Shown: positions 24,696 through 32,767 of the stretch, piece after piece
How the letters are laid out: the number at the start of each line of letters is the position of its first letter
How positions within the stretch are numbered: the stretch's first letter is position 1
DNA from: Brevibacillus sp. SYP-B805
GTDB taxonomy: Bacteria; Bacillota; Bacilli; Brevibacillales; Brevibacillaceae
Direction of reading: 5' to 3'
Assembly (NCBI RefSeq): GCF_011059135.1
Contig: NZ_JAALGD010000011.1
Coordinates: forward strand, 104,568-168,567
DNA length: 64,000 nt
Position numbers and translations under genes: made by a program
Notes under the pieces: model-generated
Told to the model about the DNA's origin: nothing
The model's database searches: none
The model's input: the letters and a program-made list of their open reading frames with translations, nothing else

Positions 24696-25991
24696 TTACC
24701 AACTCTCTTCTGATGTTTGCGGGGCTTCCGCCAAAAACGGCAGGATGCGCCCGTATACCGGATGATCGCGATTCAGCCGCACTTTCACCAGATAGGCGGC
24801 TTCCTGTTCTGCATATTCCTGCTCCATCTCTACCCCTTCCCGGTACAATAGGGAGAGGATATCGCCGCGGTCCACGGGGACTTTCAGCATCATGGCACGG
24901 AAAGCGGCATAGGCATGCTCCTCGATCCGTTTCACAAGCAGCTGCAGATCCTCGTCGCGGAGGGCGGAGATCAGGATGGACTCCTCGGTTTTCGGCAGGT
25001 AGGTGCCCGGATGAATCAAATCCGCCTTGTTGAAGACGGTGACGCGCGGGATCTCCTCTGCCTGCAGGTTGCGCAGTTCCCGCTCCACTACCTCCATGTG
25101 GATCTCCAGATCGGGATGGTGGCTGTCCACCACGTGCAGGATCAGATCCGCTTCCCTGACCCCCTCCAGCGTAGAGCGGAAAGCCGCGACCAGCGCCGTC
25201 GGCAGATCCTGGATAAAGCCAACCGTGTCCGTCAGCAGCACGTCCATGCCGCTTGGCAGGGAAAGCTGGCGGGTCGTCGGATCCAGGGTGGCAAACAGTT
25301 TGTCTTCCTCCAAGGTATTGGCTTTGGTCAGCCGGTTGAGCAAGGTGGACTTGCCCGCATTGGTATAACCCACCAGCGCCACCTGGTAGACGCTGTTCTT
25401 TTTCCGTCGTTCCCGGTGCAGCTGCCGCGTCCGCACGATCTCCTGCAGCTGCGCTTTCAATTCGCTGATCCGGCGGCGGATATGGCGCCGGTCGCTCTCC
25501 AGCTTCGTCTCGCCCGGACCGCGCGTACCGATGCCGCCGCCCAGCCGGGAGAGCTGCTTGCCCTGTCCGGCCAGCCGGGGCAGCAGATAGCTGTACTGCG
25601 CCAGTTCGACCTGGATTTTCCCCTCCCGCGACTGCGCCCGTCCGGCAAAGATGTCCAGAATCAGCTGGGTCCGGTCAATCACCTTGCAGTCAAAAACCGT
25701 ATCCAGATTGCGTACCTGGCTGGGGGACAACTCGTCGTTAAATATGATGAGATCAACCTCCAGCTCCTGCGCGCGCTGGGCAATTTCCAGGATTTTGCCG
25801 CTCCCCAGATACCATGCGGCATCAATCCGGTCGCGATGCTGGGTGATGGTATCGAGCACCTCCACTCCGGCGGTGCGAGCCAGCTCATGCAGCTCTGCCA
25901 GCGAGAGACGCGCCCGTTCGTCATCCCGGTGCTCCAAAAAACAGGCCACCAGGATGGCGGTCTCCCGCTCTTTCCCATGCTCTTTATGCAT
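24696..25991 (-). CDS. hflX: ribosome-associated GTPase HflX
   Basis: 431 aa from the ATG at 25991, chosen because GGAAAGGAAG precedes it. The N-terminal HflX domain contains YLGSGKILEIAQ near 65 and FNDELSPSQVRNLD near 88, a coiled linker follows (about 160-190), then the GTPase domain with G1 GYTNAGKSTLLN near 205 and G3 DTVGF near 252. HflX splits stalled or stress-hibernating ribosomes. It sits downstream of spoVK with a 38-bp gap. Confidence 0.95.
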   Translation of the reverse strand: MHKEHGKERETAILVACFLEHRDDERARLSLAELHELARTAGVEVLDTITQHRDRIDAAWYLGSGKILEIAQRAQELEVDLIIFNDELSPSQVRNLDTVFDCKVIDRTQLILDIFAGRAQSREGKIQVELAQYSYLLPRLAGQGKQLSRLGGGIGTRGPGETKLESDRRHIRRRISELKAQLQEIVRTRQLHRERRKKNSVYQVALVGYTNAGKSTLLNRLTKANTLEEDKLFATLDPTTRQLSLPSGMDVLLTDTVGFIQDLPTALVAAFRSTLEGVREADLILHVVDSHHPDLEIHMEVVERELRNLQAEEIPRVTVFNKADLIHPGTYLPKTEESILISALRDEDLQLLVKRIEEHAYAAFRAMMLKVPVDRGDILSLLYREGVEMEQEYAEQEAAYLVKVRLNRDHPVYGRILPFLAEAPQTSEESW

Positions 25992-26029
25992 GCGGTCACT
26001 TCCTTTCCCCTCTATCTTAACAAACTCCT

Positions 26030-26986
26030 TCACAGAACGAAATCCTCGGGCATCAGCGTCACCAGCTCCTCCCGGCTTGGTTCCGGCAGCGCCAGCATCC
26101 GGACAGCCTGCCTGCGGATCGCGTGCTCGATCTTGTTGCGGATATAGCGCGCATTGCTGAAGTTCTCCTGAAACGGATCATTGCACAATTTCACCAGGTG
26201 GCTGCGCAGGCGGGCCTTGGCTGACGCGGACAGCACATATTCCTTGTCCTGTGCCAGGATGTCGGCGATGAGCAGCAGTTCTTCGATCGAATAGTCGTCG
26301 AAGTGGATGTGGATCGGAAAACGGGAGGGCAGTCCGGGATTGATGGAGAGAAAATCCTCCATCTCATGCGTATATCCGGCCAAGATGCAGACAAATTCGT
26401 TTTTGTTATCCTCCATGGCTTTTGTCAAACAGTCGATCGCTTCTTTACCGAAATCCTTTTCCCCTCCCCGCGCAAGCGAATAGGCTTCATCGATAAAAAG
26501 GACCCCGCCCATCGCTTTCTTGATCAACTCCCTGGTTTTCTGGGCGGTATGGCCGATAAACTCCCCGACCAGATCGGCCCGCTCCACTTCAATCAAGTGT
26601 CCTTTGCTCAAAATGCCCATCTCTTTGAAGATGCGGCCGACGATCCGGGCCACGGTGGTTTTGCCGGTACCCGGATTCCCCTTGAACACCATATGCAGAA
26701 CCTGCTTTTCCGTTTTGAGCCCATGCTTTTCCCGCTCCAGATTCACCCGCAGCAGGGCATAGATTTCATACATCATTTTCTTGGCATCCTGCAAGCCGAT
26801 CATGCGTTCCAGTTCATCAAACACCCGTGCCAGTTGGGCGCTCGCCGTCGCCCGAACGGTCTGGGCGAGCGTCTTGGGTTCCTTTACCTTCGCGGGGTGA
26901 TTCAGCACAACTTGAATCCGATGGGGGGCCTGCTGTTTCTCCTCGGTGGTTTCCGCAGGATTGACGGAAGTTTGGGACGGTTTCAC
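26030..26986 (-). CDS. spoVK: SpoVK, AAA+ ATPase of spore maturation
   Basis: 318 aa. Single AAA+ module of the CbxX/SpoVK type: Walker A GNPGTGKTTVAR near 103, Walker B GVLFIDEAYSLA near 163, sensor/arginine region LPSRFPIHIHFDDYS near 220. Needed for stage V of spore development in Bacillus. The start is GTG at 26986, preceded by GGCAGGTGAT. A CATAAGG element near 27000 resembles the -10 box of mother-cell sigma factors, but no matching -35 is clear. Confidence 0.93.
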   Translation of the reverse strand: MKPSQTSVNPAETTEEKQQAPHRIQVVLNHPAKVKEPKTLAQTVRATASAQLARVFDELERMIGLQDAKKMMYEIYALLRVNLEREKHGLKTEKQVLHMVFKGNPGTGKTTVARIVGRIFKEMGILSKGHLIEVERADLVGEFIGHTAQKTRELIKKAMGGVLFIDEAYSLARGGEKDFGKEAIDCLTKAMEDNKNEFVCILAGYTHEMEDFLSINPGLPSRFPIHIHFDDYSIEELLLIADILAQDKEYVLSASAKARLRSHLVKLCNDPFQENFSNARYIRNKIEHAIRRQAVRMLALPEPSREELVTLMPEDFVL

Positions 26987-27385
26987 TTGCGATCACCTGC
27001 CTTATGATCGTGCCTGAAGTAAGTATACTCAGCCAAGCGCCAAACCTGCCCTTTTTTTCAAGGCGGAATAGGAGAAGACGGAAGGCATGTTCGGTTGGGA
27101 GTCGGCATATGGTAATGACAGACTTGCGGAGGGCGAGAGAAGGGGGGAAACTGCTTGATGGAAAAAACACACGGGTATGTTGGCAGACTGGAGCCTGTTT
27201 CCCCCTGCTGGCTGCGGGGGAATCGGCATCCGCGCTTTGACGCACAACATCCCTATTCCATTTCCGACAAGATCGCTGCGGCAAAAAGCGCGAGCAGCAC
27301 CAGTCCTCCGCGTGACGCGTGGACGGGACTGGGCCAGCACGTGGACATCCGCATCTGAATAACCCTGCCGACTTGAGCGGGCAAG
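26987..27385. other. gene-poor stretch between spoVK and the tandem-repeat gene
   Basis: About 400 bp. The right part of spoVK's promoter region lies at 26987-27050. A plus-strand frame at 27158-27358 has only a distant GGGGGG site and no recognisable sequence, and minus-strand frames lack sites. I see no convincing gene, repeat or riboswitch here. Confidence 0.5.
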
Positions 27386-27427
27386 AAAAAGCCAGCTCTC
27401 CATCCGATTCGGAGAGCTGGCTTTTTT
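27386..27427 (-). terminator. terminator of the tandem-repeat protein gene
   Basis: AAAAAGCCAGCTCTCC and GGAGAGCTGGCTTTTTT pair over 15 bases with an 8-nt loop, and there are T-tracts in both directions. It lies 11 bases after the stop at 27439. Confidence 0.85.
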
Positions 27428-27438
27428 CCTGCGATCTG

Positions 27439-27978
27439 TTATTTTTCATTGTCCGCATTGACAGCAGGCTTGGAGAGAATCCAGCTGTAATTGCCGTTCA
27501 CCAGTCCGGCTTCTTGCGGCGCTGCTACCGGCGTGCCTTCCGGAGCGGCGAAGGTCCAGCTGTAGCTGCCGGTAAGCTTCGGCGCACCGTTCGGATCGGT
27601 CACTGGGGTGCCTTCCGGAGCAGAGAGGGTCCAGCTGTAGCTGCCGGTAAGCTTCGGCGCGCTGTTCGGATCAGTTACCGGCGTGCCTTCCGGGGCAGAG
27701 AACGTCCAGCTGTAGCTGCCGGTAAGCTTCGACGCGCTGTTCGGATCGGTCACCGGGGTGCCTTCCGGAGCAGAGAGCGTCCAAGTGTAGTTCCCGCTGA
27801 GTCCCGCGTCAGCGGACGGCAGTTTCGCCGCTGCCGGATTTTGTTGCTGCCATACGGCAAGTACGTTGTAGACTTCTTGATCGTCCGCCTTGTCGCTCGG
27901 GGCTGCTGCCGCAGAGGAGGCAAATACACAGGATGCAAACAGAGCGGTGGTAAGCATCAGCATGTTTTGTTTTTTCAT
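27439..27978 (-). CDS. secreted protein with four 25-aa tandem repeats
   Basis: 179 aa. A signal peptide (residues 1-26, cleavage after SSAAAA) is followed by a short helix (EVYNVLAVWQQQ). Residues 60-158 hold four tandem units of 25 aa with consensus LTGSYSWT[FL]SAPEGTPVTDP plus NSAPK, then a partial fifth (LVNGNYSWILSKPA). Conserved Y-x-W aromatic pairs and Pro/Gly-rich ends suggest stacked beta hairpins or a ligand-binding surface repeat. No anchor is seen, so it is secreted or coat-associated. The start at 27978 is set by AGGAGTG. It lies 112 bp downstream of the marR gene on the same strand. The family is not recognised. Confidence 0.8.
   Translation of the reverse strand: MKKQNMLMLTTALFASCVFASSAAAAPSDKADDQEVYNVLAVWQQQNPAAAKLPSADAGLSGNYTWTLSAPEGTPVTDPNSASKLTGSYSWTFSAPEGTPVTDPNSAPKLTGSYSWTLSAPEGTPVTDPNGAPKLTGSYSWTFAAPEGTPVAAPQEAGLVNGNYSWILSKPAVNADNEK
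27463..27801 (-). repeat. tandem 75-bp repeat inside the secreted-protein gene
   Basis: Four in-frame 75-bp units plus a partial unit, encoding the 25-aa repeats. The central units are nearly identical at the DNA level (for example, the GTAGCTGCCGGTAAGCTTCG block recurs three times on the plus strand), which implies recent duplication or ongoing slippage. Confidence 0.85.
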
Positions 27979-28090
27979 ATCCGTACACTCCTATCCAAGC
28001 ATGGTTTCTCTGTTTTCTTTCTCTTTGTCATTCTCTAAGGGATAACTCTCCACTCTTGTTTGGGCTGACCCTCACCTCTTCTTTCAATCG

Positions 28091-28528
28091 CTATTCTCCA
28101 ATGGTGGATCGTATCTTCGACAGGAGGGCATGGAATTGCGACAATTCCTCGTCTGAGAAGCATTCGGTCATCTTGGCCAAAAGGATCCTGCGCCGCTCCA
28201 GATATGCCTGAATCTTGGGTACAGCATCCGGAGACAGGGCTACCCACACGACCCGCCGGTCATCTTCACACCGCACCCGTTCGACCAATCCGCATTTCAC
28301 CAGGCGGTTGAGCGAGATGGTCGTCGCGCTGGCAGAAAGACCAAGATCAGCTGCCAAATCGGAAACGGTACAGCGTTCTTTTCCGTACAAGGCTCTCAGC
28401 ATGATGAACTGCTTGGGGCTGATGGGGTCGTCCACATCGGCGAGCAATTGGTGGATAAAATGGCGCCACACGTCATAAAAAGTCCGATCCAGTTGTTCCA
28501 ATTGCTGTTCACGAACGTCGCTCTTCAT
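28091..28528 (-). CDS. MarR-family transcriptional regulator
   Basis: 145 aa. Winged helix (about 40-105) with FIMLRALYGKERCTVSDLAAD, recognition helix SASATTISLNRLVKCGLVER and wing DDRRVVWVALS; helical dimerisation ends. No cysteine pair typical of oxidant sensors is obvious. Its promoter lies between two near-identical palindromes TTTTAC-W-GTAAAA, so it probably represses itself and perhaps the downstream secreted-repeat gene. The start at 28528 has a TGGAGGGA site. Confidence 0.9.
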   Translation of the reverse strand: MKSDVREQQLEQLDRTFYDVWRHFIHQLLADVDDPISPKQFIMLRALYGKERCTVSDLAADLGLSASATTISLNRLVKCGLVERVRCEDDRRVVWVALSPDAVPKIQAYLERRRILLAKMTECFSDEELSQFHALLSKIRSTIGE

Positions 28529-28559
28529 AATCCCTCCATGTCCTTTTACACGAAAATAT

Positions 28560-28572
28560 TTTTACAGTAAAA
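28560..28572. promoter_or_regulatory. MarR operator candidate, proximal
   Basis: TTTTACAGTAAAA is a perfect 13-bp palindrome, about 24-36 bases downstream of the predicted transcription start of the marR gene and 32 bases before its start codon. Confidence 0.65.
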
Positions 28573-28602
28573 CGATTAGGCCTGAAAAAAGGAGATGATT
28601 TG

Positions 28603-28632
28603 ATCATACCCTTTTTTCGAAAATTTGTGCAA
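28603..28632 (-). promoter_or_regulatory. sigma-A promoter of the marR gene
   Basis: On the minus strand TTGCAC (28627-28632) and TATGAT (28603-28608) are 18 bp apart, between the two palindromes. Confidence 0.55.
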
Positions 28633-28653
28633 GATAGATTGATAGTCAAATAT

Positions 28654-28666
28654 TTTTACTGTAAAA
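28654..28666. promoter_or_regulatory. MarR operator candidate, distal
   Basis: TTTTACTGTAAAA differs from the proximal palindrome only at the central base. Flanks are also shared (AATATT before, C-ATT after). Centre-to-centre distance is 94 bp, about nine helical turns. Confidence 0.65.
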
Positions 28667-28745
28667 CTATTTCCGTGACGACTTCATTTTACTCCTTTTG
28701 TTGGAAATTCGCAACCCATTTTTTTCTTTATTTTTCCACACAAAA

Positions 28746-28779
28746 TGAAAAAGCCCGGATAGTTAATTACCCCGGCTTC
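28746..28779 (-). terminator. terminator of hfq
   Basis: On the minus strand AAGCCGGG and CCGGGCTT pair with one bulge, followed by TTTTTC, 14 bases after the hfq stop. Confidence 0.65.
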
Positions 28780-28792
28780 GTCTTTTTTAAGC

Positions 28793-29032
28793 TTATTGCT
28801 GGTTGTTGTCGGATGCCATGAGCGATACGGGCCGCTGCGGCGTAAAGGTCGATATCGCGTGCTTGTACACAAGCTGTTGTTTGCCCTCGCTGTCGATGAC
28901 GATCGTGAAGTTGTCGAACGCCTTAATGTAGCCTCTTAATTGAAAGCCATTCACCAGGTAGATGGTGACCGCGATATTTTCCTTGCGCAAGTGGTTCAAG
29001 AACGTATCCTGAATGTTGATCGTCTGCTTCAT
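28793..29032 (-). CDS. hfq: RNA chaperone Hfq
   Basis: 79 aa. Sm1 ([27 protein letters not shown], landmark residues 6-33) and Sm2 ([10 protein letters not shown], near 55-64) are present; the YKHAIST motif is the poly-U binding signature. It forms a hexameric ring that binds RNA; its sRNA role in Gram-positives is limited. The ATG at 29032 places GGGGG 9 bases upstream. It follows miaA by 30 bp, the common order. Confidence 0.95.
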   Translation of the reverse strand: MKQTINIQDTFLNHLRKENIAVTIYLVNGFQLRGYIKAFDNFTIVIDSEGKQQLVYKHAISTFTPQRPVSLMASDNNQQ

Positions 29033-29062
29033 GTGCAAATACCCCCTAAACGGACTTGTAAG

Positions 29063-30016
29063 TTATATATTCGGCGTTTGGTGAAACTTTCCTTCCAAAC
29101 GCGCTGTGATTGTTTTTAATATCTGATCGTGCTTCTCCTGGTCGGTCATGTCAAACCATTCAATCTCCGCCATCCGGCGAAACCAGGACAGCTGGCGCTT
29201 GGCAAAATGGCGCGTGCGCTGCTTGATGTCGTTGATCGCTTTCTCCAGGGTGATCTCCCCGTACAGGTACGGCACCAATTCCTTGTAGCCAAGCCCCTGC
29301 ATGGACACCAGCGACGGATCGTACCCCTGGTCAAGAAGGGAGCGCACTTCTTCCACCAACCCGGCTTCGATCATCTGATCAACGCGGCGGTTGATTCGTT
29401 CGTACAGCTTTTCGCGCTCCATCGTCAAGCCAATGATGTACAGGTGATAAGGAGAGCAGGCGGCACGATGCTGAAATTCGGCCATTTTGCGCCCCGTCAG
29501 CTCATAGATTTCGAGAGCCCGTATCACTCGTTTCACATCGTTGGGATGAAGGCGCTGGGCCGTGACGGGATCGATATCGGCCAACCGGCGGTGAAGCGCC
29601 TCGGCCCCTTCCGTTTCCGCCATTTTCTGCAGACGTTCGCGCAGTTCCGGATCGTGCGGAGCTTCCGCAAAACGGAAGCGATGGGTAACGGATTCAATGT
29701 ACAAACCGGTACCGCCGACGATAAACGGCAAGCGGCCCCGCTCATTGATCTCGGTGATCAGACGGGTTGCCATCGCCTGAAAGTGCGCCACTGAATACTC
29801 CTGATCCGGATCGACGATGTCGATCAGGTGATGGGGAACGATGTTTCGCTCCGCCGGCGACGCTTTCGCCGTGCCGATATCCATCTGCCGGTACACCTGC
29901 ATCGAGTCTCCGGAAATGATTTCGCCATCAAACCGTTTCGCCAGTGTCAAACTCAGTTCGGTCTTGCCGACAGCAGTCGGGCCCACAATCACAACCAGCT
30001 TTTCTTGCTGCTTCAT
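29063..30016 (-). CDS. miaA: tRNA dimethylallyltransferase MiaA
   Basis: 317 aa. P-loop VGPTAVGKTELS near residue 9, DSMQVYRQMDIGTAK near 34, and VGGTGLYIESVTHRF near 99. It adds the isopentenyl group to A37 of tRNAs reading UNN codons; MiaB (37931-39442) then methylthiolates the product. The ATG at 30016 is set by GGAGGGGAG. It overlaps or abuts the upstream methyltransferase stop, so the genes are coupled. Confidence 0.96.
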   Translation of the reverse strand: MKQQEKLVVIVGPTAVGKTELSLTLAKRFDGEIISGDSMQVYRQMDIGTAKASPAERNIVPHHLIDIVDPDQEYSVAHFQAMATRLITEINERGRLPFIVGGTGLYIESVTHRFRFAEAPHDPELRERLQKMAETEGAEALHRRLADIDPVTAQRLHPNDVKRVIRALEIYELTGRKMAEFQHRAACSPYHLYIIGLTMEREKLYERINRRVDQMIEAGLVEEVRSLLDQGYDPSLVSMQGLGYKELVPYLYGEITLEKAINDIKQRTRHFAKRQLSWFRRMAEIEWFDMTDQEKHDQILKTITARLEGKFHQTPNI

Positions 30017-30017
30017 G

Positions 30018-30803
30018 TCACTCCCCTCCCGGCGCATCTTGATAACTGTATACCACCTGATGCTGTCTCGTGCGGAACGGGGTAAAGCCCAGCTGTTTGT
30101 ACAAAGTTCCCCCTTTGCCTTCCTTGAGCACCACGCGCCTGCGGGCTACCCGCAGCGCTTCCCGGACCGCTTCCATGCTGAGCGGTTCCGGATTGGCATA
30201 GGGCCGTATCCCTCGAATCCCGGCCGAATCCGCAACCGCGGACGTGAACATCGGGTCGAAGTACACCACATCGAACGAGCGATCCGGCAGTGTGCGCAGC
30301 ACGTCGAGATGATGGCCGACCGCCACTTCCACCCGCCACATCGCTTGGCGCAGGGATGCGGAAGGGGTGGGCCATGTCCGCAGCCCATCCTCCACCAGCA
30401 GGGCGATCAGGGGCTCCGACTCCACCCCCAGCACACGCCCTTTCTCCCCCACCCCGTGGGCGAACACGATCGCGTCCGCTCCAAGCCCAAGGGTCGCATC
30501 CAGCACGTGATCCCCTGGTGCAATTTGGCAAACGGAAAGCATAATATCAGTATCGCCGCGCTCCAATCGCTTTATACGGAAGGCCGCGTTGTTCGGATGA
30601 AAAAAGAACGGCTGCCCCTGCGCGCGCTCCAGGCGGGCTCCCTTGGCGGTTACCACCAGAATGCCATCCGTCCCGTATTGGCGGCGCAGCTGTGGCAATG
30701 AGCGATTCCGCCGCTCTACGAAAGGCAGCGAAAGCCGGGCGGCCAGCTCGACAGCGTGCGCCCGCGTTTCGTCGCTGGGTCCCGCTCCCGTGGTGACTAT
30801 CAC
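30018..30803 (-). CDS. class I SAM-dependent methyltransferase (RsmJ-like)
   Basis: 261 aa. An N-terminal region (VTTGAGPSDETRAHAVELA) is followed by the Rossmann methyltransferase core with SAM motif VLDATLGLGADAI near 100 and the catalytic-type VVYFDPMF near 180. The layout resembles RsmJ/DUF548 rRNA guanine-N2 methyltransferases, but the substrate is uncertain. It is encoded between mutL and miaA with 2-bp spacings on both sides, which suggests one transcript. Confidence 0.8.
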   Translation of the reverse strand: MIVTTGAGPSDETRAHAVELAARLSLPFVERRNRSLPQLRRQYGTDGILVVTAKGARLERAQGQPFFFHPNNAAFRIKRLERGDTDIMLSVCQIAPGDHVLDATLGLGADAIVFAHGVGEKGRVLGVESEPLIALLVEDGLRTWPTPSASLRQAMWRVEVAVGHHLDVLRTLPDRSFDVVYFDPMFTSAVADSAGIRGIRPYANPEPLSMEAVREALRVARRRVVLKEGKGGTLYKQLGFTPFRTRQHQVVYSYQDAPGGE

Positions 30804-30805
30804 GT

Positions 30806-32734
30806 TTACATCACTCGCTTAAACATTTTCTCCAGATCATAGGTAGAAAAATGAATGATAATCGGGCGGCCGTGCGGGCAGGTAAACGGGCTGGTCGTCT
30901 CCCGCAGGCGGTTCAGCAGGCTTTCCATCTCCGCCTGCGTCAGATATTGATTCGCTTTGATGGCGGCCTTGCAGGACATCATGATCGCCGCTTTCTCCCG
31001 CATCTTGGCCAGATCCACTTCGCCGGTCTCGCCGGATTCCAGCACGAACTGGATCAATTCCTCGATCACTTCCAGCTCGCAGCCTTCCGGAAACCAGTGG
31101 GGATGAGCCCTGACAATGAACGTCCGATTGCCAAACCATTCGATCTCCAGTCCGAACGACCGCAGCAGCTCCAGGCGATTCTGCAGCCGCTCCGCTTCCG
31201 CCACCGTACATTCGACCGTATGCGGGAAAAGGAGGATTTGGCTGGCAGCATTCTCACCACGCAGTTTTTCCATAAAATACTCGTAATAAATGCGTTCCTG
31301 GGCGGCGTGCTGGTCAATCAGGTACATGCCCGTATCGTTCTGGGCCACAATATACGTTCCGTGCACCTGCCCAACCGGATAAAAGATCGGTACGGCCGGC
31401 TCCTCCCGTCCTGCGGCATCGGGTTGCAGCGGCGGAAGGACTTCCGGTTCCGCATCCGTTTGGAAGGAAGGCGGGAAGGGTGAGGCTTCCTTCAGCTCTT
31501 TCGCTCCGTACGCTTCTGCCTGATCGCGAACCGCGGGCATCTCCTGCATGCCTTTGGAGATTACCTGCGGCTCCTCCAGCTTGGCGGGAAGAACGGGCGG
31601 TGCAGGTGTCATCCCTTCCCGCTTGCCCGCTTTGTCCCACTCGAAAGCGGCAGGCTTCGGCATGCTGAAGTCAATCGCCGCCTGGACGGCCGACGGCTTT
31701 GTCCGGTCGCGCCCCCTTTCCGCCTGCAGCGGTTGGACGATGGAAAGCCCCTGCCGCAGCGTGTCCCGGACCGATTGCTCGATGGCGGCGCAAAGCTCCT
31801 CTTCCTTGCTGAACCGGACTTCCAGCTTGGCCGGATGGACATTGACATCCACCAGCGTCGGATCCATGTCGATCTGCAGGACGACGATGGGATAGCGCCC
31901 CACCGGCAGGAGGGTATGGTACCCGCGCATGATCGCATTATGCAGCCCGAAGTGGCGGATGTAGCGGCCATTGACCAGGGTTGACAAGTAGGATCGGTTG
32001 GCGCGGGTCACCTCCGTCCTGGCCAGAAACCCCCGCCAGGTAAAATCGAGGGACTCCCCTTCAATCGGGAGCATCATTCTGGCCGTCTGCACGCCGTAGA
32101 TGGCGGCGATCACATGCAGCAGCTTCCCGTCCCCTGACGTGTGCAGGAGCTCCTTGCCGTTATGGGTAAGCGTAAACGCAATCTGCGGATAGGTCAGCGC
32201 CAGCCGGTTCACATAATCGGAGATATGGCCGATTTCCGTCGCGATGGATTTCATGTATTTCAATCGGGCAGGCGTATTGTAAAACAGGTCACGGACGCAG
32301 ACCTCCGTCCCCTTTACCCTGGCGGCATCCGCCACGCTCTTCACCTGCCCGCCTTCCACGATCAGCCGCGTGCCGATCTGACCGCTGTCCAGCGTGCTGA
32401 TGACCTCAACCCGAGAGACGGAGGCGATACTGGGCAGCGCTTCGCCCCGAAAACCCAGGGATCGAATCGCGAACAAATCGCGCGGCGTCCGGATTTTGCT
32501 GGTGGCATGCCGTTCGAAAGCCTTGAGGCAGTCGTCCCGATCCATGCCTTCGCCATCATCGACAACGCGAATCAGCTGCAGGCCGCCTTCTTCCACTTCG
32601 ATCTCGATCTTCCTTGCGCCAGCGTCGATCGCATTCTCCAGCAGTTCCTTGACGACGGAGGCCGGCCGTTCCACGACTTCCCCGGCCGCGATCATATTGG
32701 ACAGCTGTTCGTCCAGCACTTGGATTTTGCCCAT
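30806..32734 (-). CDS. mutL: DNA mismatch repair protein MutL
   Basis: 642 aa. GHKL ATPase with ELLENAIDAGA near 35, DDGEGM near 58 and RGEALPSI near 93; a long variable linker (about 340-440); a C-terminal endonuclease/dimerisation domain with DQHAAQERIYYE near 475 and the zinc-site CPHGRP near 620. These last motifs indicate the nicking MutL of organisms without MutH. The start at 32734 is set by GGAGGGAGG. It follows mutS by 33 bp. Confidence 0.96.
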   Translation of the reverse strand: MGKIQVLDEQLSNMIAAGEVVERPASVVKELLENAIDAGARKIEIEVEEGGLQLIRVVDDGEGMDRDDCLKAFERHATSKIRTPRDLFAIRSLGFRGEALPSIASVSRVEVISTLDSGQIGTRLIVEGGQVKSVADAARVKGTEVCVRDLFYNTPARLKYMKSIATEIGHISDYVNRLALTYPQIAFTLTHNGKELLHTSGDGKLLHVIAAIYGVQTARMMLPIEGESLDFTWRGFLARTEVTRANRSYLSTLVNGRYIRHFGLHNAIMRGYHTLLPVGRYPIVVLQIDMDPTLVDVNVHPAKLEVRFSKEEELCAAIEQSVRDTLRQGLSIVQPLQAERGRDRTKPSAVQAAIDFSMPKPAAFEWDKAGKREGMTPAPPVLPAKLEEPQVISKGMQEMPAVRDQAEAYGAKELKEASPFPPSFQTDAEPEVLPPLQPDAAGREEPAVPIFYPVGQVHGTYIVAQNDTGMYLIDQHAAQERIYYEYFMEKLRGENAASQILLFPHTVECTVAEAERLQNRLELLRSFGLEIEWFGNRTFIVRAHPHWFPEGCELEVIEELIQFVLESGETGEVDLAKMREKAAIMMSCKAAIKANQYLTQAEMESLLNRLRETTSPFTCPHGRPIIIHFSTYDLEKMFKRVM

Positions 32735-32767
32735 GAGCCTCCCTCCTTTCAGCAATAGCCGCTACTC

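Noticed and set aside
27158..27358. 67-aa plus-strand frame
   Set aside because: Ribosome-binding site is too far (10 bases from a G-run), no recognisable sequence, and no terminator of its own.
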